Source: a gamma proteobacterium symbiont of Taylorina sp. (GTDB lineage: Bacteria; Pseudomonadota; Gammaproteobacteria; GRL18). Taken from it: DNA of 63,670 bases. This document shows, in pieces, positions 29,701-40,077 of the stretch. The stretch spans positions 22,051 to 85,720 of the forward strand of contig JAHXIV010000048.1 in the NCBI GenBank assembly GCA_025655455.1, given 5' to 3'. The position numbers and the translations under genes are program-made. Below the pieces are notes generated by a model that had not been told where the DNA came from, did not search any database, and worked only from the letters and a program-made list of their open reading frames with translations. The stretch's first letter is position 1. Each line of letters starts with the position of its first letter.

Positions 29701-31126
29701 ATATTTTAGAATAGTTCTGACGCTGCCAGTCAAGGCCGTCATTGCTACTCATTATTTTTCCGGAAGAACCTACTGCAATCCACTGTGAATCACCATAGGC
29801 AATGGCCTGCAAACCATCAGAGCCAAGTGATTGTCTATCCCAGTCTATTCCATTTTTACTACTTAAAATAAAACTGCTTTGCTTGTCATTGTAGGAACTG
29901 GTGCTATAAATTTGACCCACTACAGCAAGCCATTGTTTTCCATTCCAGGCAAGATCGGTTACTTTATGTCTTTCTATATTAAATATGTACTCATCAAGAT
30001 TAGTATCTTGAGATTGCCATGTAATACCATCATAACTATATAGCATTTCGGCCGTAGCGGTTAAATTTCCTGATTCCTTATTTAGTGCAATAGCAACCCA
30101 GCGCGATCCATCCCAAACTAAATTAGTCAGTGAACGTTTTTCTTGTGACTGTAACTGACGCCAGCTTTTTCCATCAACACTTGTTATTATACTACCATTA
30201 TAACCAATACTGACCCATCTATGTTTATTCCAACTAACAGCAGCAAGATGTTCCCTGAAGTCCTGATAAATATTGCCTTGTGTTGTTTTACTTTTTAGTG
30301 ACCACTTGTTTCCATCAGTACTGCTCAATATAGCGGTTTGTCTGTATTGACGAGCACCTCCAACCACAACCCACTGTATTCCATTCCAATAAACATCATT
30401 AAGAAATTTACTCCATGGTGTATGTTTTCGTTCCCAGTTTCTTCCATCAATACTTGTAAGTATCGTACCCTTTCCCACAACAACCCAATAATTTTCGTTC
30501 CAACCAATTGCAGTTAAGTCACTATTAATTTCCAATGATTGAATCTGCCAATCTACTCCATTATGACTTTTTACTAGATTTCCATTAGCTCCTACACCTA
30601 TCCACTGACTACCATTCCACTCAATATCATACAATGTTTCTTTATTAGTTATTCCTGAAGTTTGCTCTTGCCAATGAATCCCATCTCTACTCGTCAAAAT
30701 TCCCATACCAGCTGCAACCCATAGAGTACCATTCCAACTTACAACATTCAGATTAAATGATATATTAGTTTTTTGTATCTGCCAGTTTATGCCATCGCTA
30801 CTGGTTATAATAATGCCTTGATTACCTACTGCTATCCATTGCCTTCCATTCCAATATACAGCTAACAAATCTCCCGCTTCTCCTGAGTCCTGTGTTTGCC
30901 AATTTAAACCATCAGTACTGCTTAAAACAACACCTGCTTCACCTACCGCAATAAATTTATGCTGCTCCTCTGACCAGGCAATATCTTTTAAATTATTACC
31001 CTGAGGCAATGGGTTTACCCACTCCCATTCTTTACCACAAGAGTCAGAATATTCTACTGCCCAGGTAAAAGGCGTGAGGGTTAAAATCAGTAGTGATAAG
31101 AGTAGACAACTGTTGACTTTAGACAT
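26732..31126 (-). CDS. Exported protein with 14 propeller-type repeats and two caspase-like domains
   Basis: A 1464-residue protein with a signal peptide (LLLSLLILTLTPFTWA). Residues ~30-640 hold 14 repeats of a WNG.QW.AVG...I..S.DG..W type, like YCF48/BNR beta-propeller blades. Domain one of two caspase-like (clan CD, C13/metacaspase-type) domains follows (~635-870), with His720 in LIDHGG and Cys766 in YDACHSGSF. The second (~985-1230) has Asn1092 and Pro1133 at those places, so it should be inactive. Each contains DxDGDG-type calcium-loop motifs (DADGDGVID, DDNGDGQ, DADGDGQSD, DDNGDGVWD) and is followed by an Ig-like segment. The ~90-residue C-terminus has two similar Cys-containing units. 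Likely extracellular or periplasmic; role unknown. Confidence 0.85.
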   Translation of the reverse strand: MSKVNSCLLLSLLILTLTPFTWAVEYSDSCGKEWEWVNPLPQGNNLKDIAWSEEQHKFIAVGEAGVVLSSTDGLNWQTQDSGEAGDLLAVYWNGRQWIAVGNQGIIITSSDGINWQIQKTNISFNLNVVSWNGTLWVAAGMGILTSRDGIHWQEQTSGITNKETLYDIEWNGSQWIGVGANGNLVKSHNGVDWQIQSLEINSDLTAIGWNENYWVVVGKGTILTSIDGRNWERKHTPWSKFLNDVYWNGIQWVVVGGARQYRQTAILSSTDGNKWSLKSKTTQGNIYQDFREHLAAVSWNKHRWVSIGYNGSIITSVDGKSWRQLQSQEKRSLTNLVWDGSRWVAIALNKESGNLTATAEMLYSYDGITWQSQDTNLDEYIFNIERHKVTDLAWNGKQWLAVVGQIYSTSSYNDKQSSFILSSKNGIDWDRQSLGSDGLQAIAYGDSQWIAVGSSGKIMSSNDGLDWQRQNYSKISGSIHRGNLNDITWNGIQWLAVGDRGSILSSHDGISWQDHSTGISDLNAASWNGMQWIIVGYGGFLTSSDGTTWKKYELNGTLYDVFWNGFQWITVGFDNIIIITPDLNFQQSLGIKSSFEAIGWNGQQWLAVGYGGIINSLCYRKNNSDQTRTIILAGGGNIDDPLQDATNENANLAYQTLRQRGISTKSIKYFNPLPQDADGDGVIDTVAGTPTTTLIKSAITEWAADNANEQTPVLIYLIDHGGSNLFYLNKPANDYAQVIKADEFSSWLNKLQEKSKARVTMIYDACHSGSFMDELKQSATQDYDRSLLFSSTPEQVAYFGAKGALSFSHFFWNNIGQGMDVRTAHRSATVAVRAVTQNDGKSYQTTLLDDNGDGQDNYVDGSLARDTYLGVDSNKKVIYPQIVKHQGSTTIDISHNGKLELFARVDLPKEQIERVWAVVIPPDSKTTGSEAITELPVIELNKYNSVNGHYEASSDIFKQSGQYTVSYYAKTTEGVNSRFPIVSLITVTDSGYQALEQKDLHAVIVVGEDASSSLHKAATNNANLAYQTLRNRGVNRDNIYYLNNEAQDADGDGQSDTQSKIVNYNAINSAINQWAQSKVKSTTPLLIYLIGNGEDKEFMVSASDTLSASTLAGWVNDLQNSTKARVTFIYDAPKAGSFMTEMANSDKDYERINLFSTQAEQGAYYGADGQLSFSYFFWSNTARGLDVRRAFLNTRRTLSTATRSLRSNDSYQKALMDDNGDGVWDSHSDGKLAKVTYLGLNAATASTFPVVFAHQGDIAILPERQVELSVKVDLPPDMIQKVWVLINAPGQNVENVSSITNLPRVDLTYNTSNRSFEGTAEGFSEKGEYSLTYYAQSTQGNISEPLSSVIQVNETGELTLSQCASIDSNINLTLPCVVVGNDIYQIDLNLTTHPEQSDGLLWFLNDYSQSTNIRNSECTEVDGQASLLINCIRVFNTDYKIKLNFYPDKQNTQKLQWEFGGMVE

Positions 31127-31546
31127 CTAAATAATATCCTGTAGAGTTTATATATTTATTTCAAGCACATGCTGTAATTTGCTATAGATAGAAATTTATA
31201 TTGAGAATACCATACTTAATAATTTAATAATTTAATAATAACTTCAAATATAGGGTATAAATGAAATAATAGGTTATTTGTAAGGAAGTCTGTAGAGAAA
31301 ACAAATGAAAGCTACGGATAATTTTATGAAATCAGTCTAATTGTCTCCTTATTGGTAATATTGACCATATTGAAGACTCTGAACACTGAGTGTATTATCG
31401 ATTTTAAAATGATTGATCTTTGCTCCGGATAATAGAAAGGAGACTCTAAAACTCTTTTAGGTCAATAAGCTTTTTTAAGAAATTTAAGGGGCAGTTACAT
31501 AGTTAGAATTACACCCTCAATTTATGTTCTATCCAAACAAATGCTG
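31127..31546. other. 420-base non-coding gap
   Basis: Upstream of the propeller/caspase gene and downstream of queA (both minus strand). It is A/T-rich with a short AATAATTT tandem run near 31222-31242. I found no open frame with coding character, tRNA or strong hairpin. It must hold the promoter of the large exported protein. Confidence 0.4.
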
Positions 31547-32638
31547 CTATTTTCTTAAGGCTCTCACCTTATGTGGAGAAATATACATCGCATCACCATA
31601 ACTGAAAAATCGATATTTCTTTTCAACTGCGTATTGATAAGCTTTTTTAACATTATCTAAACCCGCAAACGCACTGATCAGCATCATTAGAGTACTTTCC
31701 GGTAAATGGAAATTTGTGATCATAGCATCCACTGTTTTAAATTCATAACCCGGATAGATAAAAATATCCGTATCATCATGATATTCCTCTATTTCACCCA
31801 CTTTACTGCCAAAAACTGCAGCGCTTTCCAGACTTCTCATTGCCGTTGTTCCTACTGCAATTACCCGCTTTCCCTGAGCATGAGTCTGCTTGATTATATC
31901 AACTGTTGCTATGGGAACATCAACATATTCGGAATGCATTTTATGTTCCAGAATATTGTCTACTCTCACCGGTTGGAATGTTCCAGCCCCCACATGCAAT
32001 GTTACCCAGGCAAGATTAACACCCTTTGCTTTAACGCTGTCCAGCAATAATTGATCAAAGTGCAAACCTGCGGTCGGGGCTGCAACCGCACCTTTTTCTT
32101 TGGCATACACAGTTTGATAACGTTGCTGATCACTTTCTTCGTCAGCACGTTCTACATAGGGCGGTAGAGGAATATGGCCAAATAGCTCTAATAAATTGAA
32201 AATACTTTGCTGATCTCCACATTCAGGATTATTTTTTAATAATTTTAAAAGAAACAGGTCGTCCTGACGTTCCAGCATTATAACCTGAAATCCAGTCCCC
32301 TTATCCGTCCCGAGAGTTAATATTGTACCAGCCTTAGGTGATTTGCTGGCTTTGATCTGAGCCAGAAAGGACTCATCATCTAATACTCTTTCAATCAAAA
32401 CTTCTAACTTACCCCCAGTACTTTTCTGACCGAATAAACGTGCTGGTATCACCCTGGTATTATTAAAAACTAATAAATCACCGGGATTTAACAATTCAGG
32501 CAAATCAGTAAACAAGAGGTCATCCAGTTCCCCTGTTTTTCCATCCAGACAGAGCAAACGACTAGCGGTTCTTTCTGTCAATGGATACTGGGCTATAAGT
32601 TCTTCCGGTAATTCAAAATAAAAATCTGATAAATTCAT
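31547..32638 (-). CDS. queA: S-adenosylmethionine:tRNA ribosyltransferase-isomerase QueA
   Basis: Adds the epoxycyclopentanediol precursor to preQ1-tRNA in queuosine synthesis, the step after Tgt. N-terminus [15 protein letters not shown], central [10 protein letters not shown] and [13 protein letters not shown], and C-terminal [21 protein letters not shown] are family signatures. Length 363 is near typical (about 345-356). Confidence 0.97.
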   Translation of the reverse strand: MNLSDFYFELPEELIAQYPLTERTASRLLCLDGKTGELDDLLFTDLPELLNPGDLLVFNNTRVIPARLFGQKSTGGKLEVLIERVLDDESFLAQIKASKSPKAGTILTLGTDKGTGFQVIMLERQDDLFLLKLLKNNPECGDQQSIFNLLELFGHIPLPPYVERADEESDQQRYQTVYAKEKGAVAAPTAGLHFDQLLLDSVKAKGVNLAWVTLHVGAGTFQPVRVDNILEHKMHSEYVDVPIATVDIIKQTHAQGKRVIAVGTTAMRSLESAAVFGSKVGEIEEYHDDTDIFIYPGYEFKTVDAMITNFHLPESTLMMLISAFAGLDNVKKAYQYAVEKKYRFFSYGDAMYISPHKVRALRK

Positions 32639-32648
32639 AAATATAGTA

Positions 32649-33131
32649 CTATATCCCTTTCAGGCTTTTTGTATATTGGTTAATATGATGTAACAAATTT
32701 GACAGGGTATCCTGATCATCAGCAGAGAATTGATGAGGCGGAGCCATTTTATTAATCACCTGAATGACACCAATGGGTTTTTGACTTTCATCAATAATAG
32801 GAGCTGCAATCATTGAATGAATAATATAACCGGTATTTTCTTCTACCGTCATATTATATTCTTTACTATTTTGTACACTATTAATAATTTCCGGCTGATT
32901 TTTTTCAAAAATTTCATGTACAATACCACTGGTATCTGGCAATTCTATATAACTAACCCCTTCTACATAGGCACTCCAGAACGAGTGTGTTTTAGGATCA
33001 TGAATGAAGATCGTACAACGATCAGCCTTAACAACCGATTTGATAGTCTCTGATATGGCTTTTATTTTCTCAAGAAAATCAATATCAGTCTTTAAAATTT
33101 CTTCTAAATCTGTAAAATTATTCTCTAACAT
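32649..33131 (-). CDS. Single GAF-domain protein
   Basis: A 160-residue protein that is almost only a GAF domain: [20 protein letters not shown], then [19 protein letters not shown], the latter as in cyclic-nucleotide or redox-binding GAFs. No output domain is attached. It ends 10 bases before queA on the same strand. It is divergent from the Mla-like transporter operon, with 23 bases between start codons, so the two must share regulatory DNA. Ligand unknown. Confidence 0.8.
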   Translation of the reverse strand: MLENNFTDLEEILKTDIDFLEKIKAISETIKSVVKADRCTIFIHDPKTHSFWSAYVEGVSYIELPDTSGIVHEIFEKNQPEIINSVQNSKEYNMTVEENTGYIIHSMIAAPIIDESQKPIGVIQVINKMAPPHQFSADDQDTLSNLLHHINQYTKSLKGI

Positions 33132-33154
33132 AATTATTCTTATTGTAACGTACT

Positions 33155-34276
33155 ATGAATCCAGCAAAAATTGATATAAAAAGTGACAACACAACTTTAC
33201 ATATTAACAGTAGTGGCGCATGGTTTCATCATTCTATAGCAGATATTTCCAAACAATTAAAACAATTCGTTATTAATAAAAACATTATTACTATTGCCTG
33301 GGATTTTAGTGCGATTGAAGAACTGGATGCTTCCGGGATTATCGTTATCATCCAGTTTATGCGGCGTTTTGATTCAACACAGGTTACTTTTACTTATACC
33401 GGATTAAAACCTGAACAGCAAAGAATGTTCCTGTTTTATCGTAAGAACTCCATCCATAGTCATCCACCTGTCGTGCAACAAAACGGCTTATTTTATCGTC
33501 TGGGACAATTTATTATTGAACAGTTCATGGGCTTTATGGCTTTTATTCACTTTATTGGTGAAAATACCTATCAGTTATGGTTAATTAGCTGCAAACCATC
33601 TCTTTTTCGCTTTAAAGCAATGTTAAAACACCTCGATGCTTCCGGTTTGCGTTCCTTACCCATCATTGGTTTGACCTCATTCCTGGTCGGTCTTGTTATT
33701 GCTTATCAGTCTGCAGAACAGTTACAACAATTTGGTGCCAATATTTTTATTGTTGAAATGGTCAGTATCTCGGTCTTTCGGGAACTGGCTCCCATGATTT
33801 CTGCCATCGTCGTTGCCGGCCGCAGTGCCAGTGCCTATACTGCAGAACTGGGCACGATGAAAATTACTGAAGAAATTGACGCCATGCGTACCATGGGCTT
33901 TGAACCCCACCGTTTTCTGGTCATTCCCCGTGTGACGGCTCTCGTTCTGGCAATGCCTCTGATTGTTTTTTTTGCCGACTTATTAGGCGTGTTTGGCGGA
34001 ATGTTAATTGCTCAGGCACAACTTGGCATCACTTTTAGTGAATTTATTGCACGACTGCATACTGAAGTTGATATGAAACATATCATTATTGGTTTAATCA
34101 AAGCACCTTTTTTTGGTCTGCTTATTGCCTCTATCGGGTGTTTTAGAGGATTCCAGGTGACAGGAAGCACTGATAGTATCGGCAACTTCACCACTATCAG
34201 TGTCGTCAATGCAATTTTCTGGGTAATCGCCAGCAATGCATTGATTTCAGTATTGCTGACGGAGATTGGGATTTGA
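33155..34276 (+). CDS. MlaE/YrbE-family lipid ABC transporter permease with N-terminal STAS domain
   Basis: Permease of an Mce-type phospholipid transport system. Residues ~1-110 are a STAS-like domain (WDFSAIEELDASGIIVIIQF). Residues ~150-373 are the MlaE permease with FLVGLVIAYQSAEQLQQFGA, EMVSISVFRELAPMISAIV and AELGTMKITEEIDAMRTMG. In the E. coli Mla system the STAS protein (MlaB) is separate; here it is fused. First gene of a four-gene operon. Confidence 0.92.
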   Translation: MNPAKIDIKSDNTTLHINSSGAWFHHSIADISKQLKQFVINKNIITIAWDFSAIEELDASGIIVIIQFMRRFDSTQVTFTYTGLKPEQQRMFLFYRKNSIHSHPPVVQQNGLFYRLGQFIIEQFMGFMAFIHFIGENTYQLWLISCKPSLFRFKAMLKHLDASGLRSLPIIGLTSFLVGLVIAYQSAEQLQQFGANIFIVEMVSISVFRELAPMISAIVVAGRSASAYTAELGTMKITEEIDAMRTMGFEPHRFLVIPRVTALVLAMPLIVFFADLLGVFGGMLIAQAQLGITFSEFIARLHTEVDMKHIIIGLIKAPFFGLLIASIGCFRGFQVTGSTDSIGNFTTISVVNAIFWVIASNALISVLLTEIGI

Positions 34277-34308
34277 GCCCTCAGCAAATAAGACAGAGGG
34301 AAAGTTTT

Positions 34309-35055
34309 ATGTTTGATAAGAGTTCCTTAATTGAATTCAATGATGTCATCACCCAATTTGGACCTAACCGCGTTCATGATGGTGTCAGCTTCAAAATTAA
34401 TCAGGGAGAAATCTTTGGTTTACTTGGCGGCAGCGGAGCAGGTAAATCAACTTTACTGCGCCAAATGATTATGCTTCAGACACCAACTTCCGGTCATATT
34501 TCAGTGCTTGGCCAGACCTTAGGCACATTGTCCCCTTCTGAAATTGAGGCATTGCAATTACAATGGGGAGTGTTATTTCAATTTGGAGCCCTATTTTCTT
34601 CTTTAAATGTATTGGAAAATGTATCCGTTACACTTAAAGAATATACCAAACTACCGACAGAAATCATTGAAGATATTGCTCATACAAAAATAAAAATGGT
34701 TGGATTACCTCCTCATGCAGCCTGGTTATACCCCTCTGAACTCAGTGGTGGGATGAAAAAAAGAGTCGGTCTGGCGCGTGCCCTGGCAATGGATCCTAAA
34801 CTTTTATTTTTAGATGAACCCACCAGTGGTCTGGATCCGGCCAGTGCAAGAGCATTTGACCATTTGATTATAGAACTAAAATACATGCTGAATTTGACGA
34901 TTGTCATGGTGACACATGATCTGGAAAGCATTGAGTATGCATTGGATAGATTTATAATATTACACAACAAAAAAGTCTTGATTGAGGGTACAATGGATGA
35001 AGTAAAACAATTACACAATCCAGTACTGGACAATTTTTTTATAACCAATAAATAA
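34309..35055 (+). CDS. MlaF-type ABC transporter ATPase
   Basis: ATPase driving the Mce-type lipid transporter. Walker A is GGSGAGKSTLL, signature LSGGMKKRVGLARAL, Walker B LLFLDEPTSGLDP, and switch His MVTHDLE. The frame starts at a TTG (34273) overlapping the permease stop. However, ATG 34309 has a strong AGAGGGA ribosome site 8 bases upstream and gives the usual start (MFDKSSLIEFNDV). Confidence 0.94.
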   Translation: MFDKSSLIEFNDVITQFGPNRVHDGVSFKINQGEIFGLLGGSGAGKSTLLRQMIMLQTPTSGHISVLGQTLGTLSPSEIEALQLQWGVLFQFGALFSSLNVLENVSVTLKEYTKLPTEIIEDIAHTKIKMVGLPPHAAWLYPSELSGGMKKRVGLARALAMDPKLLFLDEPTSGLDPASARAFDHLIIELKYMLNLTIVMVTHDLESIEYALDRFIILHNKKVLIEGTMDEVKQLHNPVLDNFFITNK

Positions 35056-35069
35056 TTAAATATATCGCA

Positions 35070-36032
35070 ATGGACACAAAAATAAATTATACCCTGATAG
35101 GCATTTTTGTCTTTGGCCTAAGTTTTTTATTAGCAGGGTTCCTGTTATGGATGGGAAAATATGGTTTTGAAGAAACCAGTTTTGACCACTATCAAATTAA
35201 AATGTCCGAAGGTGTATCGGGACTTAATATTGAGTCACCGGTAAAATTCCGGGGACTGGAGATTGGTGCTGTTGACGAGATAAAGATTGATCCTGAGAAT
35301 CCTGAATTCATTAATATTAATATTTCAGTCGAAGTCGGCACTCCCATTAAAGAAAACAGTATTGCAGTTTTAACAGCTCAGGGAATTACCGGCCTGAGTT
35401 ATATCGAGATTAAGGGCGGCACGAAAGACGCTAAAAACCTGCAAAATGGTGCAACGATTTCTTCAGGAAAGTCTTTATTTGATAAGTTAGAAAGTTCTGC
35501 CACTGACATTAGTGAAAAATTAGTACAAACAATGACTAGAATAGACCGCTTGATCAGTGATAAAAATATAGCATCCATTGAGAATTTATTAATTAATCTC
35601 AATGATACCAGTCAGCAACTCTCCTCACAAATAGAATATTTTATCAACAGGAAAAATGCCCGCTCAATTGAAGCCGTGTTAGAAAATACTGCTTCCATCA
35701 GCCGGCTAATTATTGATGAAGAGGAAAATATCAGTCAGTTGCTTTCATATAGTATTACCATGGAAGAACAGGCCGTTATCACATTAAAATATTTTACTGT
35801 TTTAAGCCAGACAATCAATCAATCAATAGGCACTATTCAAACAAAACTGGATGCTGGTGAATTTGATCTGCGTCAAATGTCAGAACCTCACCTGGAAGCC
35901 TTTAATGCCTTATTAAAAGAGCTTGAAATTCTTAGCATTCAGGCCACTGAAGCAGTACAACAGCTTAAAGAGAGTCCCAGTGATATTCTTTTCAAACAAA
36001 AACAACATAAACTCGGACCTGGTGAATTATGA
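35070..36032 (+). CDS. MlaD/Mce-family substrate-binding protein
   Basis: Membrane-anchored Mce protein that forms the lipid channel between membranes. One N-terminal TM (YTLIGIFVFGLSFLLAGFLLW) and the MCE domain (VSGLNIESPVKFRGLEIGAV, LTAQGITGLSYIEIKGG), then a long helical tail (~150-320) typical of this subfamily. Starts 15 bases after the ATPase gene; its TGA overlaps the next gene's ATG. Confidence 0.93.
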   Translation: MDTKINYTLIGIFVFGLSFLLAGFLLWMGKYGFEETSFDHYQIKMSEGVSGLNIESPVKFRGLEIGAVDEIKIDPENPEFININISVEVGTPIKENSIAVLTAQGITGLSYIEIKGGTKDAKNLQNGATISSGKSLFDKLESSATDISEKLVQTMTRIDRLISDKNIASIENLLINLNDTSQQLSSQIEYFINRKNARSIEAVLENTASISRLIIDEEENISQLLSYSITMEEQAVITLKYFTVLSQTINQSIGTIQTKLDAGEFDLRQMSEPHLEAFNALLKELEILSIQATEAVQQLKESPSDILFKQKQHKLGPGEL

Positions 36033-36640
36033 GAAAAAAGATTCCGTTTATAATATTATGCTGTATGACAATTTATTTGGCCGGCTGTCTGCCAGCTGTC
36101 AATCATGTGCCGTCATATGAGTATTATACTTTATCCTTTCAAAATGGAGACAACCCACTATTATTAAAAAATAATAAACCCGCCTACGGTTTTGTTAAAG
36201 TTGATTTACCACATATTTCAAGCAAACATATGACAAAGGCCATTATTTATTCTGAAAATTCATTGCAGAAAAATGCTTATTCTCAAAGTGAGTGGAAAGA
36301 GCCACTTCCCATAATGCTTCAGGAATGGATGGTGCAAAGCATTGAACAAACGGGACTATTTGAGGGAGTCATAAGAACAGCATCAAGGGCAAATGTTCCG
36401 TTGTTGTTAGAGACTGATATCGTTAAATTTGAACATGTACTTTATGAGAATATGATTCATATGGCCTTAAGAGTTATTTTAATCCGATATGATAAACGCA
36501 AGATTATCAAACAAAAGTTATTTAGTTATAAGATACCAGTTGAGAAAGTCTCTGCCAGTGGAGCTGTCCGTGCATTCAACAGGGCTTTGATACAATTTAA
36601 TAGCGATCTGTATCAATGGCTGAATATTAAATATATTTAA
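36029..36640 (+). CDS. ABC-type transport auxiliary lipoprotein (PqiC/DUF330-like)
   Basis: A 203-residue lipoprotein with signal FIILCCMTIYLAGCLP (lipid Cys about residue 20). The body resembles the auxiliary lipoproteins of Mce/Pqi systems (YYTLSF near the N-terminus; FNRALIQFNSDLYQWL at the end). Overlaps the MlaD-like gene by ATGA, so it is the fourth operon member and probably the outer-membrane part of the lipid transporter. Confidence 0.8.
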   Translation: MRKKIPFIILCCMTIYLAGCLPAVNHVPSYEYYTLSFQNGDNPLLLKNNKPAYGFVKVDLPHISSKHMTKAIIYSENSLQKNAYSQSEWKEPLPIMLQEWMVQSIEQTGLFEGVIRTASRANVPLLLETDIVKFEHVLYENMIHMALRVILIRYDKRKIIKQKLFSYKIPVEKVSASGAVRAFNRALIQFNSDLYQWLNIKYI

Positions 36641-36730
36641 TATTCATTTAAGGCTGGAGCAATCCCATCTGGGGTAGCATCTAGGTATATACAAAAAAAT
36701 AGCATGATATTCAATCGGGGAAAGCTAATA

Positions 36731-37396
36731 ATGATAAAGAAATCTTTAAACTCTATTATCTTCCCACTACTTAAGATATTTTTTCTAAGCAGTATTCTTT
36801 TTGGCAAGCATACCTTTGCCGGTCACAAAAATGACTTTTTATTAGCGGAAGCCAATCAAAAAATTAATGTTGAGCATGCTAAAGAGACTGTCCAGCTTTT
36901 TACCCGTTGGGAAAACCTGGTTTTCCATAACCTGGGTAAAGATGTCTATGAAAAATTAAAACTGGTCAATGATTTTTATAATCAGATGAACTGGGTGGAA
37001 GATAAGGAAAACTGGAACAAGGAAGATTACTGGGCTACCCCCATCGAAAGCATGATTAGAAATGCCGGTGATTGTGAAGACTTTTCCATAGCAAAATACT
37101 TTACCCTTCTGGCCATGGATATCCCCGAAGAACAATTAAAAATTACCTATGTCAGATTAAATAATCATCAGGGACATATGGTTTTAATTTATTACCCGGA
37201 TGACTCTTCAGAGCCGTTGATTCTGGATAATATGAAGAAGGATATTTTAAAAAAAACTGATCGACCTGATTTGAAAATAGTATTCAGCTTCAATAGTGAG
37301 GGATTATGGTTAAGCAATAATAAAACATCCAAGCCGACTGAGAAGAATATTATCCATCAATGGGCTCAGATGATAAAACGCATTAAAAACGAATAA
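36731..37396 (+). CDS. Transglutaminase-like periplasmic cysteine peptidase (LapG-type)
   Basis: Exported protein, signal peptide about residues 1-30. Catalytic pattern of bacterial transglutaminase-like cysteine peptidases: Cys in RNAGDCEDFSIAKYF, His in NHQGHMVLIYY, Asp in LILDNMKK. Preceding VNDFYNQMNWVEDKENWNKE is also family-like. The related LapG releases a surface adhesin under c-di-GMP control, but no lapD or adhesin gene is present here. ATG 36731 has a GGGGAAAG ribosome site; an upstream in-frame ATG at 36704 lacks one. Confidence 0.85.
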   Translation: MIKKSLNSIIFPLLKIFFLSSILFGKHTFAGHKNDFLLAEANQKINVEHAKETVQLFTRWENLVFHNLGKDVYEKLKLVNDFYNQMNWVEDKENWNKEDYWATPIESMIRNAGDCEDFSIAKYFTLLAMDIPEEQLKITYVRLNNHQGHMVLIYYPDDSSEPLILDNMKKDILKKTDRPDLKIVFSFNSEGLWLSNNKTSKPTEKNIIHQWAQMIKRIKNE

Positions 37397-37410
37397 ACGT
37401 GTTTTATTGC

Positions 37411-37884
37411 CTATTTCCCAATGGCAAAATTACTAAATTTATTTAAAACTTTAGTCATTTTTGCTATCACAGGGGCACGGTCATTCAAATGATGGCGTCC
37501 GGCCAGATAAGCAGGATCATTATACGCAAGCCATACTTTTCCTTCCGCATCTTCCCAGGCTATCGCTTTAAGGGGCAAATCAATAGCAATAGTTTGTTTG
37601 CTCATCATCAAGGGGGAGCCTAATTTTGGATTACCAAAGATCAATAATTGAGTCGGACGTAAATCATTTCCTGCTTTCTTTGCTCCTTGCGCATGATCCA
37701 GTTTAAGGAAGACAGTAACCCCTTTACTTTTTACTATTTGTTCAAGGCGATCTATAGTCTGGCTGACACTATTAGAACTTGGTTTAACAATCATGCCCTC
37801 AAGCTGTTCTTTTTCTATATCAGCAGCCTGTAATGTATATGTACAAATAAAGCTTAAAAATAAAACCGTTAATATTTTTTTCAT
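37411..37884 (-). CDS. Exported DUF302 protein
   Basis: A 157-residue protein with a signal peptide (ILTVLFLSFICTYTLQAADI) and one DUF302 domain (VSQTIDRLEQIVKSKGVTVF, PTQLLIFGNPKLGSPLMMSK, DLPLKAIAWEDAEGKVWLAY). DUF302 proteins are common in sulfur oxidisers, sometimes fused or next to thiol or haem proteins; function unknown. Convergent with the LapG-type gene; 23 bases downstream of the next minus-strand gene, so probably co-transcribed with it. Confidence 0.85.
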   Translation of the reverse strand: MKKILTVLFLSFICTYTLQAADIEKEQLEGMIVKPSSNSVSQTIDRLEQIVKSKGVTVFLKLDHAQGAKKAGNDLRPTQLLIFGNPKLGSPLMMSKQTIAIDLPLKAIAWEDAEGKVWLAYNDPAYLAGRHHLNDRAPVIAKMTKVLNKFSNFAIGK

Positions 37885-37907
37885 TTAATTTCTCTTTTTT
37901 GGTTAAA

Positions 37908-38555
37908 TTATTCAGTATCTTCACGATTCTTCCATTTTCCAACTTCCTGGACAATAGCGGGAGAACCATTATCTTTTTCCCAAGAATCCACAGCATAAGA
38001 TTTCCCGGAAGAAATATCTTTAATATGAGCAGACCAATGCTGCCCTATAAACCAGGGAGAACGATAGAGCGGCGCTTCAATGCTATGCCATTTTAAGACA
38101 TTAAGGTTAGCAATAAATTGCAGATAATGAACAGTATTAACCGTTTCATCAATACAGTCCATACGCCCGGGCAGAAGTCCATCATTATAATTCTTTCCCC
38201 TATCATTATAAACAGGTGTTTGTTTTCCAGCAAGTTTTTCAAAAAAAGCAATTGACTCTGCAATAGCCATACGTTCATCATGTGCATTATTTTTTTCAGC
38301 CAGAGTCATATTAAAAATATTTTGGATCAATTGAATGTCCTGCTCAGCAATATAAATAACATCTTTTTTCCGACAGGAATAATTATAACAAATCGGGATC
38401 TGATGAGCTGTATTCAATCTTTTTTTTAGTAATTGAGAAATACGTTCACGACTTGAAATATGATTGGATAAAAAATCACTATCGGCTAATAAAAAAGTCG
38501 GGTGGAATAAAGCAGTAACATAGAAATATATCTGCAGATGTTTAAAATTCATCAA
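37908..38555 (-). CDS. Exported protein with transglutaminase-type Cys-His-Asp pattern
   Basis: 215 residues with an N-terminal signal (FYVTALFHPTFLLA). I do not know a named family, but it resembles an unnamed proteobacterial group with RMDCIDETVNTVHYL, then HSIEAP.YRSPWF, QHWSAHIK and YAVDSWEKDNG. The Cys, His and Asp order matches a transglutaminase-like fold. Upstream has C..YSC pairs. Likely periplasmic; upstream partner of the DUF302 gene. Confidence 0.7.
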   Translation of the reverse strand: MMNFKHLQIYFYVTALFHPTFLLADSDFLSNHISSRERISQLLKKRLNTAHQIPICYNYSCRKKDVIYIAEQDIQLIQNIFNMTLAEKNNAHDERMAIAESIAFFEKLAGKQTPVYNDRGKNYNDGLLPGRMDCIDETVNTVHYLQFIANLNVLKWHSIEAPLYRSPWFIGQHWSAHIKDISSGKSYAVDSWEKDNGSPAIVQEVGKWKNREDTE

Positions 38556-38614
38556 TTAAGAATAACTTAAATGATTTAAAAACAATAGTATTAACTCTTG
38601 CTAGAGAAAAAAAG

Positions 38615-38648
38615 CAAAAAAAAGGCAAGGTAAATAAATTACCTTGCC
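38615..38648 (-). terminator. Rho-independent terminator of norCB
   Basis: GGCAAGGTAA (38624-38633) and TTACCTTGCC (38639-38648) form a perfect 10-base stem with a 5-base loop. On the minus strand it is followed by a run of eight T (complement of 38615-38623). It lies 35 bases after the norB stop. Confidence 0.92.
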
Positions 38649-38682
38649 TCTTCCTATCTTATAGAAAACTACTTAAAAGTGA

Positions 38683-40077
<1,395 letters not shown>

